64,000 nt of DNA. It comes from Streptomyces sp. NBC_01276 (GTDB taxonomy: Bacteria; Actinomycetota; Actinomycetes; Streptomycetales; Streptomycetaceae). Where the stretch lies: the NCBI RefSeq assembly GCF_041435355.1, contig NZ_CP108442.1, forward strand, positions 6,880,501 to 6,944,500, read 5' to 3'. The notes beneath the pieces are model-generated. The model ran no database searches and had not been told where the DNA came from. It saw only the letters and a program-made list of their open reading frames with translations. Every line of letters starts with the position of its first letter. The first letter of the stretch is position 1. This document shows, in pieces, positions 26,641-33,993 of this stretch. The position numbers and the translations under genes are program-made.

Positions 26641-26718
26641 ACAGCCATGCTGTGCAGTTTTGCTGAACAGCATTGCTGTACAGCATGGCTGTGCAGGTCA
26701 GGTGCGCAGCAATGCTGC
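26641..26718. promoter_or_regulatory. Six head-to-tail 13-bp operator-like units between enolase and MarR
   Basis: The 78-bp block divides exactly into six 13-mers: ACAGCCATGCTGT, GCAGTTTTGCTGA, ACAGCATTGCTGT, ACAGCATGGCTGT, GCAGGTCAGGTGC and GCAGCAATGCTGC. Units 1, 3, 4 and 6 are imperfect inverted repeats of the form RCAGCnnnGCTGY; units 2 and 5 are weaker. It sits in the enolase/MarR divergent promoter and ends 20 bp before the MarR start. Tandem sites for the adjacent MarR protein are the likely reading. Confidence 0.75.
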
Positions 26719-26738
26719 ACAGCGGGGTAAAGTGCCGT

Positions 26739-27161
26739 ATGCCCACCTCGGAAGCCGCCGCCATCGCCGCAGAACTGCGCACCGCGATGGGCAAGCTCAC
26801 CCGGCGCGTCAAGCACGAGGACCGCATCCCGCTGGGCCAGGCCGCCGTGCTCGGCGCACTCGACCGCAACGGCGCCATGACCACCAGTGACCTCGCCGCC
26901 GATCAGCGGGTACGCCCCCAGTCGATGGCACGGGCGGTGGGGCTCCTCATGGAGCAGGACCTGATCACGCGCCGGGCGCACCCCACGGACGGCCGCAAGT
27001 CGCTGGTCGAGCTGTCGGACGCGGGCCGGACCGCGCTCGAAGCCGAGCGCGGCCGCAGGGCCGGCTGGCTCGCCCAGGCCATCGAGGCCGAGCTCACGGA
27101 TGACGAGCGGGCGCTGCTGGCCCGGAGCGCCACCCTGCTGGAGCGGCTCGCCGCGCGCTAG
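26739..27161 (+). CDS. MarR family regulator divergent from the enolase gene
   Basis: This 140-residue winged-helix regulator has the MarR core: PLGQAAVLGALDRNGAMTTSDLAA, recognition helix RVRPQSMARAVGLL, and the wing RRAHPTDGRKSLVELSDAG. The start is ATG 26739 with a GGGGTAA ribosome site; the frame extends upstream through the repeat array but that is not coding. It is divergent from the enolase gene, and the six 13-bp units between them are its probable binding sites. The inducer is unknown. Confidence 0.9.
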   Translation: MPTSEAAAIAAELRTAMGKLTRRVKHEDRIPLGQAAVLGALDRNGAMTTSDLAADQRVRPQSMARAVGLLMEQDLITRRAHPTDGRKSLVELSDAGRTALEAERGRRAGWLAQAIEAELTDDERALLARSATLLERLAAR

Positions 27162-27243
27162 AGCGCCGGAGGGGACGTCCCCTGGCCGCGCCCTCCCCGG
27201 AACCCGCGAGCGCCTCGTTCGGGGGTTTTCGGCTCGCCCCGTC

Positions 27244-27286
27244 GCATCTGCCCTGATATGCAGAGGCATGGTCACATTGCAGATGC
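27244..27286. promoter_or_regulatory. Inverted repeat upstream of the mod region
   Basis: GCATCTGC at 27244-27251 and GCAGATGC at 27279-27286 form an inverted repeat with a 27-nt spacer, enclosing ATATGCAGAGGCAT. It lies just before the broken HTH gene and about 200 nt before modA, and could be the molybdate-responsive control site. This is a guess from position. Confidence 0.35.
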
Positions 27287-27313
27287 CGACGTTCCCTCCC
27301 TAGCGTGTCGCAC

Positions 27314-27478
27314 ATGCGGCACCACACCGCGGGTCAGGCCGCACGTCCGCTCGGCGTGAGCCCCGACACCGCACGCCGCCGGGCCGACGCCGGCACGTTC
27401 CCGCCGACCGGGAGGGCCGTGAACGCTCGGGGCGCCGCCTCATCGACGGACGGGACCTGACGGTCCCCTTCAGTCTCA
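27314..27478 (+). pseudogene. Broken HTH regulator of the molybdate operon
   Basis: From the ATG at 27314, the frame reads MRHHTAGQAARPLGVSP followed by DTARRRADAGTFP, clearly the MerR/excisionase-like HTH of the molybdate regulators found upstream of modA in actinomycetes. It ends at 27460 after 48 codons. The expected continuation GRRLIDGRDL is present in another reading frame at about 27437-27466. A frameshift, plus loss of the C-terminal TOBE/molybdate domain, has broken it. Recognition is from memory of the family pattern. Confidence 0.6.
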
Positions 27479-27493
27479 GGAGAACCAGCGACC

Positions 27494-28315
27494 ATGCCCC
27501 GAATCCTCACCACCCGCCGCACCCGCCGCACCGCCGCCGGCCTGCTCGCCGGTGCGCTCCTGATCCCGGTGCTGGCCGCCTGCTCCGGAGACGACAGCAA
27601 GGACACCACGACCGCCGCCAGCGCCGGCAGCTCCGAGTCGGGGGTCCCGAAGGCGGACCTGACGGTCCTGGCCGCGGCCTCCCTCACCGACGTCTTCAAG
27701 GCCGCGGGCGCCGCGTACGAGAAGACGCACCCGGGCACGAAGCTCACCTTCTCCTTCGCCGGTTCGCAGGAGCTGGCCGCACAGGTCAAGCAGGGCGCGC
27801 CCGCCGACGTACTCGTCACGGCCGACACCAAGACCATGGACGGGCTGAAGGGCGACACGAACGACCCGAAGGTCATCGCGAAGAACCGTCTGGTCATCGC
27901 GACCGGCAAGGGGAACCCCCGCAAGATCGACAACCTGAAGGACCTCGCCGACACGAAGATCAAGGTCGTGCTCGCCGCACCCGAGGTCCCGGCCGGCCGC
28001 TACTCCCGGCAGATCCTCGACGCCCGGAAGATCGACGTGAAGCCGGTCTCCCAGGAGCCCAGCGTGCGCGCCGTCCTGTCCAAGATCGAGCTCGGCGAGG
28101 CCGACGCCGGCCTGGTCTACAAGACGGACGCCGCCACCGCCGAGGACAAGGTCGTCGCCGTCGACATCCCCGACGACCAGAACGCCGTCGCCTCCTACCC
28201 GGCCGCCTCCCTCAAGGGCTCGAAGCACCCCGCCGCGGCCGATGCCTTCCTGACCTGGCTCTCCGGTCCCCAGGGCCAGAAGTACCTCCAGGACGCGGGC
28301 TTCCAGAAGCCGTAG
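27494..28315 (+). CDS. modA: Molybdate ABC importer, substrate-binding lipoprotein
   Basis: This 273-residue lipoprotein has a twin-Arg-rich N-terminus, hydrophobic core and lipobox VLAAC (Cys 31). The mature part follows the ModA pattern: [47 protein letters not shown], and near the end [19 protein letters not shown]. It captures molybdate (or tungstate) for the transporter encoded next. The start ATG at 27494 follows AGGAGAACC. A GC hairpin lies between this gene and modBC, as often seen where the binding protein must be made in excess. Confidence 0.93.
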   Translation: MPRILTTRRTRRTAAGLLAGALLIPVLAACSGDDSKDTTTAASAGSSESGVPKADLTVLAAASLTDVFKAAGAAYEKTHPGTKLTFSFAGSQELAAQVKQGAPADVLVTADTKTMDGLKGDTNDPKVIAKNRLVIATGKGNPRKIDNLKDLADTKIKVVLAAPEVPAGRYSRQILDARKIDVKPVSQEPSVRAVLSKIELGEADAGLVYKTDAATAEDKVVAVDIPDDQNAVASYPAASLKGSKHPAAADAFLTWLSGPQGQKYLQDAGFQKP

Positions 28316-28338
28316 CCGGCCCGGCCGGCACGCCGAAC

Positions 28339-28364
28339 GGGGGCCGCCCCCACGGGTGGCCCCC
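28339..28364 (+). terminator. Intercistronic hairpin between modA and modBC
   Basis: GGGGGCC and GGCCCCC pair, with further inner CCC/GGG pairing. Located 23 nt after the modA stop and 48 nt before modBC, it may be a partial terminator or an mRNA-stability element. Confidence 0.45.
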
Positions 28365-28411
28365 AGCGGCCCACCGCGCCCCGCCCCGACTCCCGCCGAG
28401 GACCGCCCTTC

Positions 28412-30337
28412 ATGCTCCGTGGCCGCCGGATATCCGGCACCCGCCCCTCCATCGCCCTGGCGCTGCCCGCGCTGCTGGCTATCGCGTTCCTGCTGCTGCC
28501 GCTCATCGGCATCCTGGTACGCACCCAGTGGAGCGAACTCGGCACCCACCTGACCAGCCCGGGCGTGGTCGAAGCGCTCAAGCTGTCGCTGATCGTCTCC
28601 TTCGCCGCGCTCGGACTGTCCCTGGTCCTGGGCGTGCCCCTGGCGTGGCTGCTGGCCCGGGTGGAGTTCCCCGGCAAGACCCTCGTACGGTCCCTGGTCC
28701 TGCTGCCGATGGTGCTGCCGCCGACCGTCGGCGGCGTCGCCCTCCTCCTCGGCTTCGGACGGCGCGGACTGCTCGGCCCCTGGCTGGAGGACACCTTCGG
28801 GATCGTCTTCCCGTTCCACACCTCCGGCGCGGTCCTCGCCGCGACCTTCGTCGCGATGCCGTTCCTCATCATCAGCCTGGAGGGCACCCTCGCGGGCCTC
28901 AAGCCCACCTACGAGGAAACGGCGTCCTCCCTCGGCGCCTCCCCCGTCCGGGTGTTCTTCACCGTCACCCTCCCGATGGTCGCCCCCGGGCTCGCCGCCG
29001 GAGCGGCCCTCGCGTGGGCCCGCGCGCTCGGCGAGTTCGGTGCCACGATCACCTTCGCGGGGAACCTGCCGGGCGAGACCCAGACCCTGCCGCTCCAGGT
29101 CTACCTGCTCCTCCAGGACGCGCCCGAGGCCGCCACCTCCGTCTCCCTGCTCCTGCTGGCGATCGCCATGGGCGTCCTGGTCGCCCTGCGCGGCCGCTGG
29201 ACCGGCTCGGTCGGCCGCCCCCGCGCCGGCTCCGCCGAGCCGGAGCCGGCCGCCGCGGTCCCGGCCGCCACCGAACCGCCGGCGCCCGTGCACACGACGG
29301 AGCCCTGGCCGCTGCACGCGGAGGTGACCGGCTTCAACGAGCTCACCCTGGACGCCGAGCCGGGCACCACCATCGCCGTCGTGGGCGAGAACGGCGCCGG
29401 CAAGACCACCCTGCTCCGGGCCCTCCTCGGCCTGACCCCGCGCGCCCACGCCGAACTCAGGCTCGGCGACCTCGACGTGACCGCCCTGCCCCCGCACAAG
29501 CGGCACGTCGCCTGGGTCCCGCAGGACGGCGCGCTCTTCCCGCACCTGAACGCCCTCGCCAACACCGCCTACGGGCTCCGCGCCCACGGCATGCCGAAGG
29601 CCGAGGCCCGCACGGAGGCCCGCCGCTGGCTCGACCGGCTCGGCGTCGGCCACCTCGCCCACCGCAAGCCCGCCGAACTCTCCGGCGGCCAGGCCCAGCG
29701 CGTCGCCCTCGCCCGCGCCCTCGCGGCCCGTCCCCGCCTGCTGCTCCTCGACGAACCGCTGGCCGCCCTCGACCAGACCACCCGCGGCCACGTACGTCAC
29801 ACCCTGCGCCGCCACCTCGCCGGCTTCGGCGGGGTCTGCCTCATCGTCACCCACGACCCGGTCGAGGCCGTCTCGCTCGCCGACCGGGTCCTCGTCCTCG
29901 CCGACGGCCGCACCCTCCAGGACGCTCCGCCCGCCGAAGTCACCCGCCACCCCCGCTCCCCGTGGGTGGCCCGCATGCTCGGCCGCAACGCCTGGCCCTG
30001 CACCGCCACCCGCGCAGGCCTCACCCTCGCGACCGGCGGCACCCTGGTCGCCGCCGACCCGCTCCCCGAAGGCGCCAGGGCACTGGCGATCATCGCTCCC
30101 GAGTCCGTGTCCCTCCACCGCGACAAGCCCACCGGCAGCCCCCGCAACGTGTGGCCCGGCACGGTCCGCGAGATCACCGTCGTCGGCAGCCGCCTGCGGA
30201 TCCTGATCACCTCCGACCGGATCCCGGACCTCATCGCCGAGATCACCCCCCAGGCCGCCACCGAGCTCGCCCTTGCCGACGGCACCGACGTCTGGGCCGG
30301 CCTCAAGGCCACGGAGATCACCCTCGTCGAACTCTGA
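28412..30337 (+). CDS. modBC: Molybdate ABC importer, fused permease-ATPase
   Basis: This 641-residue protein joins ModB and ModC. Residues 1-265 are a five-to-six-helix permease with the EAA-type loop (ETASSLGASPVRVFFTVTLP) and the ModB hallmark MVLPPTVGGVALLLGFGRRG. A Pro/Ala linker leads to the ATPase: Walker A VGENGAGKTT at about 324, Q-loop, signature LSGGQAQR at about 423, Walker B LLLLDEPLAALD and H-loop THDPVEA. The last 70 residues are a TOBE-like domain that senses or binds molybdate. Fusion ties channel and motor together; it is also known in other Streptomyces. It supplies molybdenum for enzymes such as the nitrate reductase encoded nearby. Confidence 0.93.
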   Translation: MLRGRRISGTRPSIALALPALLAIAFLLLPLIGILVRTQWSELGTHLTSPGVVEALKLSLIVSFAALGLSLVLGVPLAWLLARVEFPGKTLVRSLVLLPMVLPPTVGGVALLLGFGRRGLLGPWLEDTFGIVFPFHTSGAVLAATFVAMPFLIISLEGTLAGLKPTYEETASSLGASPVRVFFTVTLPMVAPGLAAGAALAWARALGEFGATITFAGNLPGETQTLPLQVYLLLQDAPEAATSVSLLLLAIAMGVLVALRGRWTGSVGRPRAGSAEPEPAAAVPAATEPPAPVHTTEPWPLHAEVTGFNELTLDAEPGTTIAVVGENGAGKTTLLRALLGLTPRAHAELRLGDLDVTALPPHKRHVAWVPQDGALFPHLNALANTAYGLRAHGMPKAEARTEARRWLDRLGVGHLAHRKPAELSGGQAQRVALARALAARPRLLLLDEPLAALDQTTRGHVRHTLRRHLAGFGGVCLIVTHDPVEAVSLADRVLVLADGRTLQDAPPAEVTRHPRSPWVARMLGRNAWPCTATRAGLTLATGGTLVAADPLPEGARALAIIAPESVSLHRDKPTGSPRNVWPGTVREITVVGSRLRILITSDRIPDLIAEITPQAATELALADGTDVWAGLKATEITLVEL

Positions 30338-30444
30338 GCCCGGTCCGGGGCCCGGCGTCCCGCTGCCGCCGAACGGCAGTCCATGACGTCCCGGGCCAGC
30401 CGCCGCAGAGATCGGGACGGTTCCGCCGGCCCCCTCCGGCGAGG

Positions 30445-30597
30445 TCACGGATCGTTGGCGGGCCAGTCGAGGAGGCGGGCGCCGATGACAGCGGTCCGGA
30501 GCGTGTAGCGGTGGGCCTGGTCGGTCGGGTCGGCGCCGGTGAACCGGTGGATCCGCTCCAGCCGGTAGGTGAAGGCCCGCACGCCCGGATCTCGGCA
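30445..30597 (-). pseudogene. C-terminal fragment of a PucR-type regulator
   Basis: The minus strand reads VRAFTYRLERIHRFTG, ADPTDQAHRYTLRTAVIG and ARLLDWP to a TGA at 30445-30447, the C-terminal helix-turn-helix pattern of PucR/CdaR-family regulators. A stop codon lies directly upstream in the frame and no start is present, so only about 48 residues remain of a gene that should exceed 350. It is a gene remnant at the border of the 30-36 kb accessory region. Confidence 0.55.
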
Positions 30598-30817
30598 TCA
30601 GCCCGGCCACCGGATACCTCCGCCCGGTGATCGGAATCCCACCGGAGCCGGTGCCGTTCACGACCTATCCGGCCGTGCTCGCGAAACCGGCGTCGGTCTC
30701 CGCGATCACCGGCTTCACGCCCCCGGCTCCCGGCGCGCCCGCCGACACCACGGACGCCACCGGCCCCGGCGGTGGCCAGGCGTCCCTCGCAGCACGACGA
30801 CGGCGACGTGCAGTCGG

Positions 30818-31030
30818 GACCCGATCGTGTTTCCGTCCGGGCAACAGCCGCAGATCCGGCTGCAATTGGCGCAGACCCTGGTCGGCATCCTCAACCAGAC
30901 GCTCATCCTCCGGACCGGCGGGGGCCGGGTGGCCGCCTTCGAGGTGCCGGTGGGCACGGCGGCGATCCGCAACCTGATCCGCGAGGGCAAGAACCGAGTG
31001 CGAGATCTGTCACGGCGGCGCGAAGCTTGA
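30818..31030 (+). pseudogene. Fragment of a PilT-like (type II/IV secretion) ATPase
   Basis: The plus strand reads IVFPSGQQPQIRLQLAQTL, VGILNQTLI, GGGRVAAFEVPVGTAAIR and NLIREGK, which match the region just beyond the Walker B part of PilT/twitching ATPases in the same order. Both ends are missing: the preceding sequence in frame is unrelated and the frame stops at 31028-31030. It is a short relic without Walker motifs, so non-functional. Confidence 0.6.
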
Positions 31031-31548
31031 CGGCGTGCTGAAGGATTCGGTCGCGGTTCACGCACCATAGGGCGCCGACCGAGGCGCCCTCGTGGGCCAT
31101 CCGGTTCCGGGCCTGTCTGGCCTTGTGCAGGGTGTCCATGTCCATGGTCCGTCTCATGGTGTGCGCGGCCAGGCTGTGCAGCGGCCGGCCGGCAGCGTGT
31201 CGGCGGGGACTGCGGCGACGGCCTCTTCGAGGGCGCCCGTTCTGGTATCACGTCGTATCCTGCGGAACTCCGTATACGGAGCTGTTCTCGCTGACGCCTT
31301 GCGGCTGGAACGACCGCTCTTCCTCGGTCGGATCTTGGTAGCACACTTACATTTACCGGCGTCGTGCTGACGGCCAGTCACAAGGAGGACGTGAACCGGC
31401 TCGCAGTTCGCGTCACCCAAGATGCCGATGAGCAGCCGTCGGCCACGCCGAACAGGCCCTGGCGGTCGATCGGCAGAAGGGTGCCTCGTCCGCATCGCCT
31501 CGGACAGGGATGGGGCGATGGTGGCCAGGGCCTCGACGGCTTCACGTG
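31031..31548. other. Non-coding or decayed stretch with a 14-bp palindrome
   Basis: No intact gene was found. On the minus strand near 31157-31040, a frame reads DTLHKARQARNRMAHEGAS, which looks protein-like but matches no family I can name, and it runs into the PilT-like fragment. On the minus strand at 31480-31560, a second stretch (EAVEALATIAPSLSEAMR) resembles the edge of some larger gene. Base composition is lower in GC around 31230-31370. I read this as decayed genes. Confidence 0.45.
31268..31281. promoter_or_regulatory. Perfect 14-bp palindrome in a degraded region
   Basis: CTCCGTATACGGAG is perfectly self-complementary and is extended by GAA/TTC-like flanks. It lies in an AT-richer patch between gene fragments and has the look of a repressor site that lost its gene. 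No flanking intact gene explains it. Confidence 0.4.
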
Positions 31549-32289
31549 TCACCCGCCGCCCGGGGCGGCACCCGCGATGCCGTGATCCCGCAGCCAACGG
31601 GTGAGCGAGGCGCCGAAGGACGCGTGTGCCTCCTCCAGCGGGTGCTGCATCTCGCCCGTTGGGAACCGGCCGAGGATGTCCGAATAGAACGAGACGCGTG
31701 AGCTCGTCACCGAACCGCCGTACACGGTCGCCGGGTCCAGCCCGCTGAGCAGCCGTCGGCTCTGCTCGTCCTGCCGAAAGCGCAGAACGTCCCAGGCGAA
31801 GACGTATCTGCCCCGCACACCTCTGGAGCGCAGGTAACCGTCGAGCATGAGCCAGTCCAGCGCGAAGTTGGTCATGGCCCCTTGGGAGCTCCAAAGGTGA
31901 CGGTAGTAAGCCTCGGACAATTGGTCCTCGATCTGGATCCGCCATCGGCTCAGGCGGTGCCAGCGCAACTCGTCGGGCAGGTCCGGCCGGAAGCCGTGCC
32001 CTTTGTCCCGCCGCCGTGTGTAGCACTCGTGACGTGAGAGGCCGGTCCACATGCAGAGCACGAGCATCTCCTCGACGGGCACCTGGTGTGCTGCGGCGAG
32101 GTGGTCGAGTTGACCGACGGTGGTTCGGACGACGCGCCGGTTCGAGCCCCCGTCGCAGCCCAGGTTGACCAACGGCACACCCAGCGCCTCGGCCACCAGG
32201 GCCGGCCACGCGTCCTGTGCGCGCTCCAGCTCTGCTCCACGGGTGTAGCTGCACCCGTTGGCGACGAGGAGGCGGACGGGGCGGGACAT
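31549..32289 (-). CDS. SGNH/GDSL-like hydrolase-fold protein, partner of the carbamoyltransferase
   Basis: This 246-residue protein opens RPVRLLVANGCSYTRGAEL, with the block I Ser in GCS, then AWPALVAEALGVPLVNLGC and GGSNRRVVRTTV, a pattern of SGNH-hydrolase-like proteins often found beside NodU-type carbamoyltransferases. The rest is rich in aromatic and charged residues with no other motif I can name. The start is ATG at 32287-32289, 8 nt after the carbamoyltransferase stop, so the two are cotranscribed. An esterase or acyl-transfer role on the carbamoylated product is inference. No signal peptide is present. Confidence 0.65.
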   Translation of the reverse strand: MSRPVRLLVANGCSYTRGAELERAQDAWPALVAEALGVPLVNLGCDGGSNRRVVRTTVGQLDHLAAAHQVPVEEMLVLCMWTGLSRHECYTRRRDKGHGFRPDLPDELRWHRLSRWRIQIEDQLSEAYYRHLWSSQGAMTNFALDWLMLDGYLRSRGVRGRYVFAWDVLRFRQDEQSRRLLSGLDPATVYGGSVTSSRVSFYSDILGRFPTGEMQHPLEEAHASFGASLTRWLRDHGIAGAAPGGG

Positions 32290-32297
32290 CACGGGGC

Positions 32298-33764
32298 TCA
32301 ATGGACGCGCACTCCTTCCTTGTCCCCGAAGGCCTCGGCATCGCGCCAGGTGTTGACGAGCGGTTCTCCACGGGAGTTCAAGCTCGTGTTGAGGAGCATG
32401 GGGCAGCCCGTCTCGGTCTCCCACTGCCGAAGCAGCTCGTACAGGACGGGATGGTCGCGCTGGGCGACGCTCTGTACCCGGCTGGTGCCGTCCACGTGCA
32501 CCACGGCGGGGAACGCTTCCGGCTCACGGCACCTGGCGGTAAACTGCATGTACGGGGTGGCCGGCACGGGTACGTCGAAGTACTCGTGCAGCAGTTCCTC
32601 CCGGATCACGGGCGCGAACGGCCTGAACTTCTCCCGGCCCTTGACTCTGTTGACACGGTCCTTCATGTTCGCCGTCCGCGGGTCCGCGAGCAGGGACCGG
32701 TTGCCCAGGGCCCTTGGCCCGAACTCGGCGGCGCCGTTGGCGACGGCGGCTACGCCGTCCGTGCTCAGGCTGGTCACCACGGCCGGGATGTCGAGGTCGC
32801 GCTCGATACGGGTCCCCAGGTACGGACCCTCCCATCGCAGGGGCTTGCGCAGCTGAGCGGCTGCGGCTCCGACGCTTGAGCCAGCGTCCCCGGGATTCGG
32901 GAAGATCCACAGCCGGGAGAAGCCCGCCTCGCGCGCGATCGCCGAGTTGGCCACGCAGTTCAGCGCCACTCCGCCCATGAGGATCAGATTGGGGGCGCCG
33001 ACCTCCTTGCGCGCCCAGACGGCGGCTTCGACGAGCACCCTCTCGGTGACCGCCTGGATGCTCGCGGCGAGGTCCTCGGGGCGAGCTTCGGGCAACCATT
33101 CTCCGATGCCCCGATGGACGTTCGAGGCCAGCCGATAGCCGGGCGGATCCAGGGTGATCCAGGTGTCGAGGATCTCGTCAACGTGGCGTGGTTGTCCGTA
33201 CGCGGCCATGCCCATGAGGATGTACTCGTCCTCGTTCGGCTTGAAGCCGCACCGCCGGGTGAAGGCGCTGTACAACAGCCCGAGACTATGCGGGTAGCGG
33301 CGGCGGTAGCGTAACCGGAGTCCTGATTCCAGGGAGTAGCCGAAGACCGTGAAGCAGTCGAACTCTCCGATGGCATCCGCGACTATGACGGCCGCCTCGT
33401 CGAACGCGCTCGTGGCGATCCCCGCCCAGGCGTGCGCTTCGTGGTGCCCCACGATCGAGACGGGCGTCCTGTGTGACAGGCCGGCGCTTCTCAGGTACCT
33501 GCGAGGCAGGTCGGATGCCGATGTCGCGTGGCCCCACTGCCCGGCGCGCAGATGCCGGAGTTTCTTCAATACAGGTCGCTCGTACCAGACGATTTCGTCC
33601 GGCGCGCCGAAACTCATGGCTTCTCGGATCAGTCGGGGATGCAGCAAGGCATCGTTCTTGATCCGGGAATAGCGTTCCGCGTGTGCGGCGAACGCGATCC
33701 GATTGTCCTGTACGACGGCCAGTGACGCGTCATGGGACAGCGCTGAAATCCCCCAAGTGATCAC
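32298..33764 (-). CDS. NodU/CmcH-family O-carbamoyltransferase
   Basis: This 488-residue enzyme would move a carbamoyl group from carbamoyl phosphate to a hydroxyl group, via carbamoyl-AMP. Family marks: N-terminal WGISALSHDASLAVV and ERYSRIKNDA; HHEAHAWAG, whose His residues bind metal in the TobZ/Kae1-like domain; EDEYILMGMAAYG; LMGGVALNCVANS; and the YrdC-like C-terminal domain with EFGPRALGNRSLLADPR and NTSLNSRGEPLV. It starts with GTG at 33762-33764, 13 nt after a 30-codon ORF. It is operonic with the SGNH-like gene. Known relatives act on antibiotics, saxitoxin-like compounds or Nod factors; the acceptor here cannot be inferred, though a sugar is plausible with a GH13 gene divergent. 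Confidence 0.9.
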   Translation of the reverse strand: MITWGISALSHDASLAVVQDNRIAFAAHAERYSRIKNDALLHPRLIREAMSFGAPDEIVWYERPVLKKLRHLRAGQWGHATSASDLPRRYLRSAGLSHRTPVSIVGHHEAHAWAGIATSAFDEAAVIVADAIGEFDCFTVFGYSLESGLRLRYRRRYPHSLGLLYSAFTRRCGFKPNEDEYILMGMAAYGQPRHVDEILDTWITLDPPGYRLASNVHRGIGEWLPEARPEDLAASIQAVTERVLVEAAVWARKEVGAPNLILMGGVALNCVANSAIAREAGFSRLWIFPNPGDAGSSVGAAAAQLRKPLRWEGPYLGTRIERDLDIPAVVTSLSTDGVAAVANGAAEFGPRALGNRSLLADPRTANMKDRVNRVKGREKFRPFAPVIREELLHEYFDVPVPATPYMQFTARCREPEAFPAVVHVDGTSRVQSVAQRDHPVLYELLRQWETETGCPMLLNTSLNSRGEPLVNTWRDAEAFGDKEGVRVH

Positions 33765-33777
33765 GATGTCGGCCGCA

Positions 33778-33870
33778 TCACTTGTACATGAACGGGTCGG
33801 AACGCCGCAGACGCCATCGTCTGAGCGCCCACGCCATCCGCTGAAACAGGACGCGTGCTTTGCCGATCAT
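33778..33870 (-). CDS. 30-residue basic small protein at the head of the carbamoyltransferase operon
   Basis: An ATG at 33868-33870, preceded by the strong ribosome site GGGGGG, opens a 30-codon frame ending TGA at 33778-33780, 13 nt before the carbamoyltransferase start. The peptide is amphipathic and very basic, beginning MIGKARVLFQRM and ending RRSDPFMYK. Small proteins adjacent to carbamoyltransferase and SGNH-like genes occur in other genomes, and the DPF.Y ending looks familiar for these, but I cannot name a family with certainty. Strong ribosome site, tight spacing and shared operon support a real gene. Confidence 0.6.
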   Translation of the reverse strand: MIGKARVLFQRMAWALRRWRLRRSDPFMYK

Positions 33871-33957
33871 GGTTCCCCCCAGTCCTGGCCGGCCGAGTCC
33901 GCGTTCGAGTGAAGCACGAAACCCCCAGGGGAACAAGAGAGTCTGTGTGGCACGGTC

Positions 33958-33986
33958 TGGACCCTAAAACGGCAACTGCCTAGGGT
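33958..33986 (+). promoter_or_regulatory. Possible promoter just ahead of the GH13 start
   Basis: TGGACC (33958-33963) and TAGGGT (33981-33986) are separated by 17 bp and resemble a Streptomyces vegetative promoter. The -10 ends only 7 nt before the ATG at 33994, so transcription would begin at or next to the start codon, giving a leaderless mRNA. AGGG within the same hexamer could instead be a ribosome site. Confidence 0.35.
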
Positions 33987-33993
33987 CGCGACC

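Noticed and set aside
26641..26718. CRISPR-like or minisatellite reading of the 13-bp units
   Set aside because: There are no spacers between units, and each unit is itself an inverted repeat placed in a divergent promoter, so an operator array explains it better.
27476..30661. Long open frame (about 1060 codons) antisense to modA/modBC
   Set aside because: Gly/Glu/Arg-rich, low complexity and opposite to well-defined transporter genes.
30598..30817. Possible small gene between the PucR-like and PilT-like relics
   Set aside because: Pro/Ala-rich frame, no ribosome site and no family pattern; treated as decayed sequence.
32141..32165. tRNA-like GGTTCGAGCCCCCG box
   Set aside because: It lies within the SGNH-like coding sequence and no acceptor stem or anticodon arm can be drawn around it.
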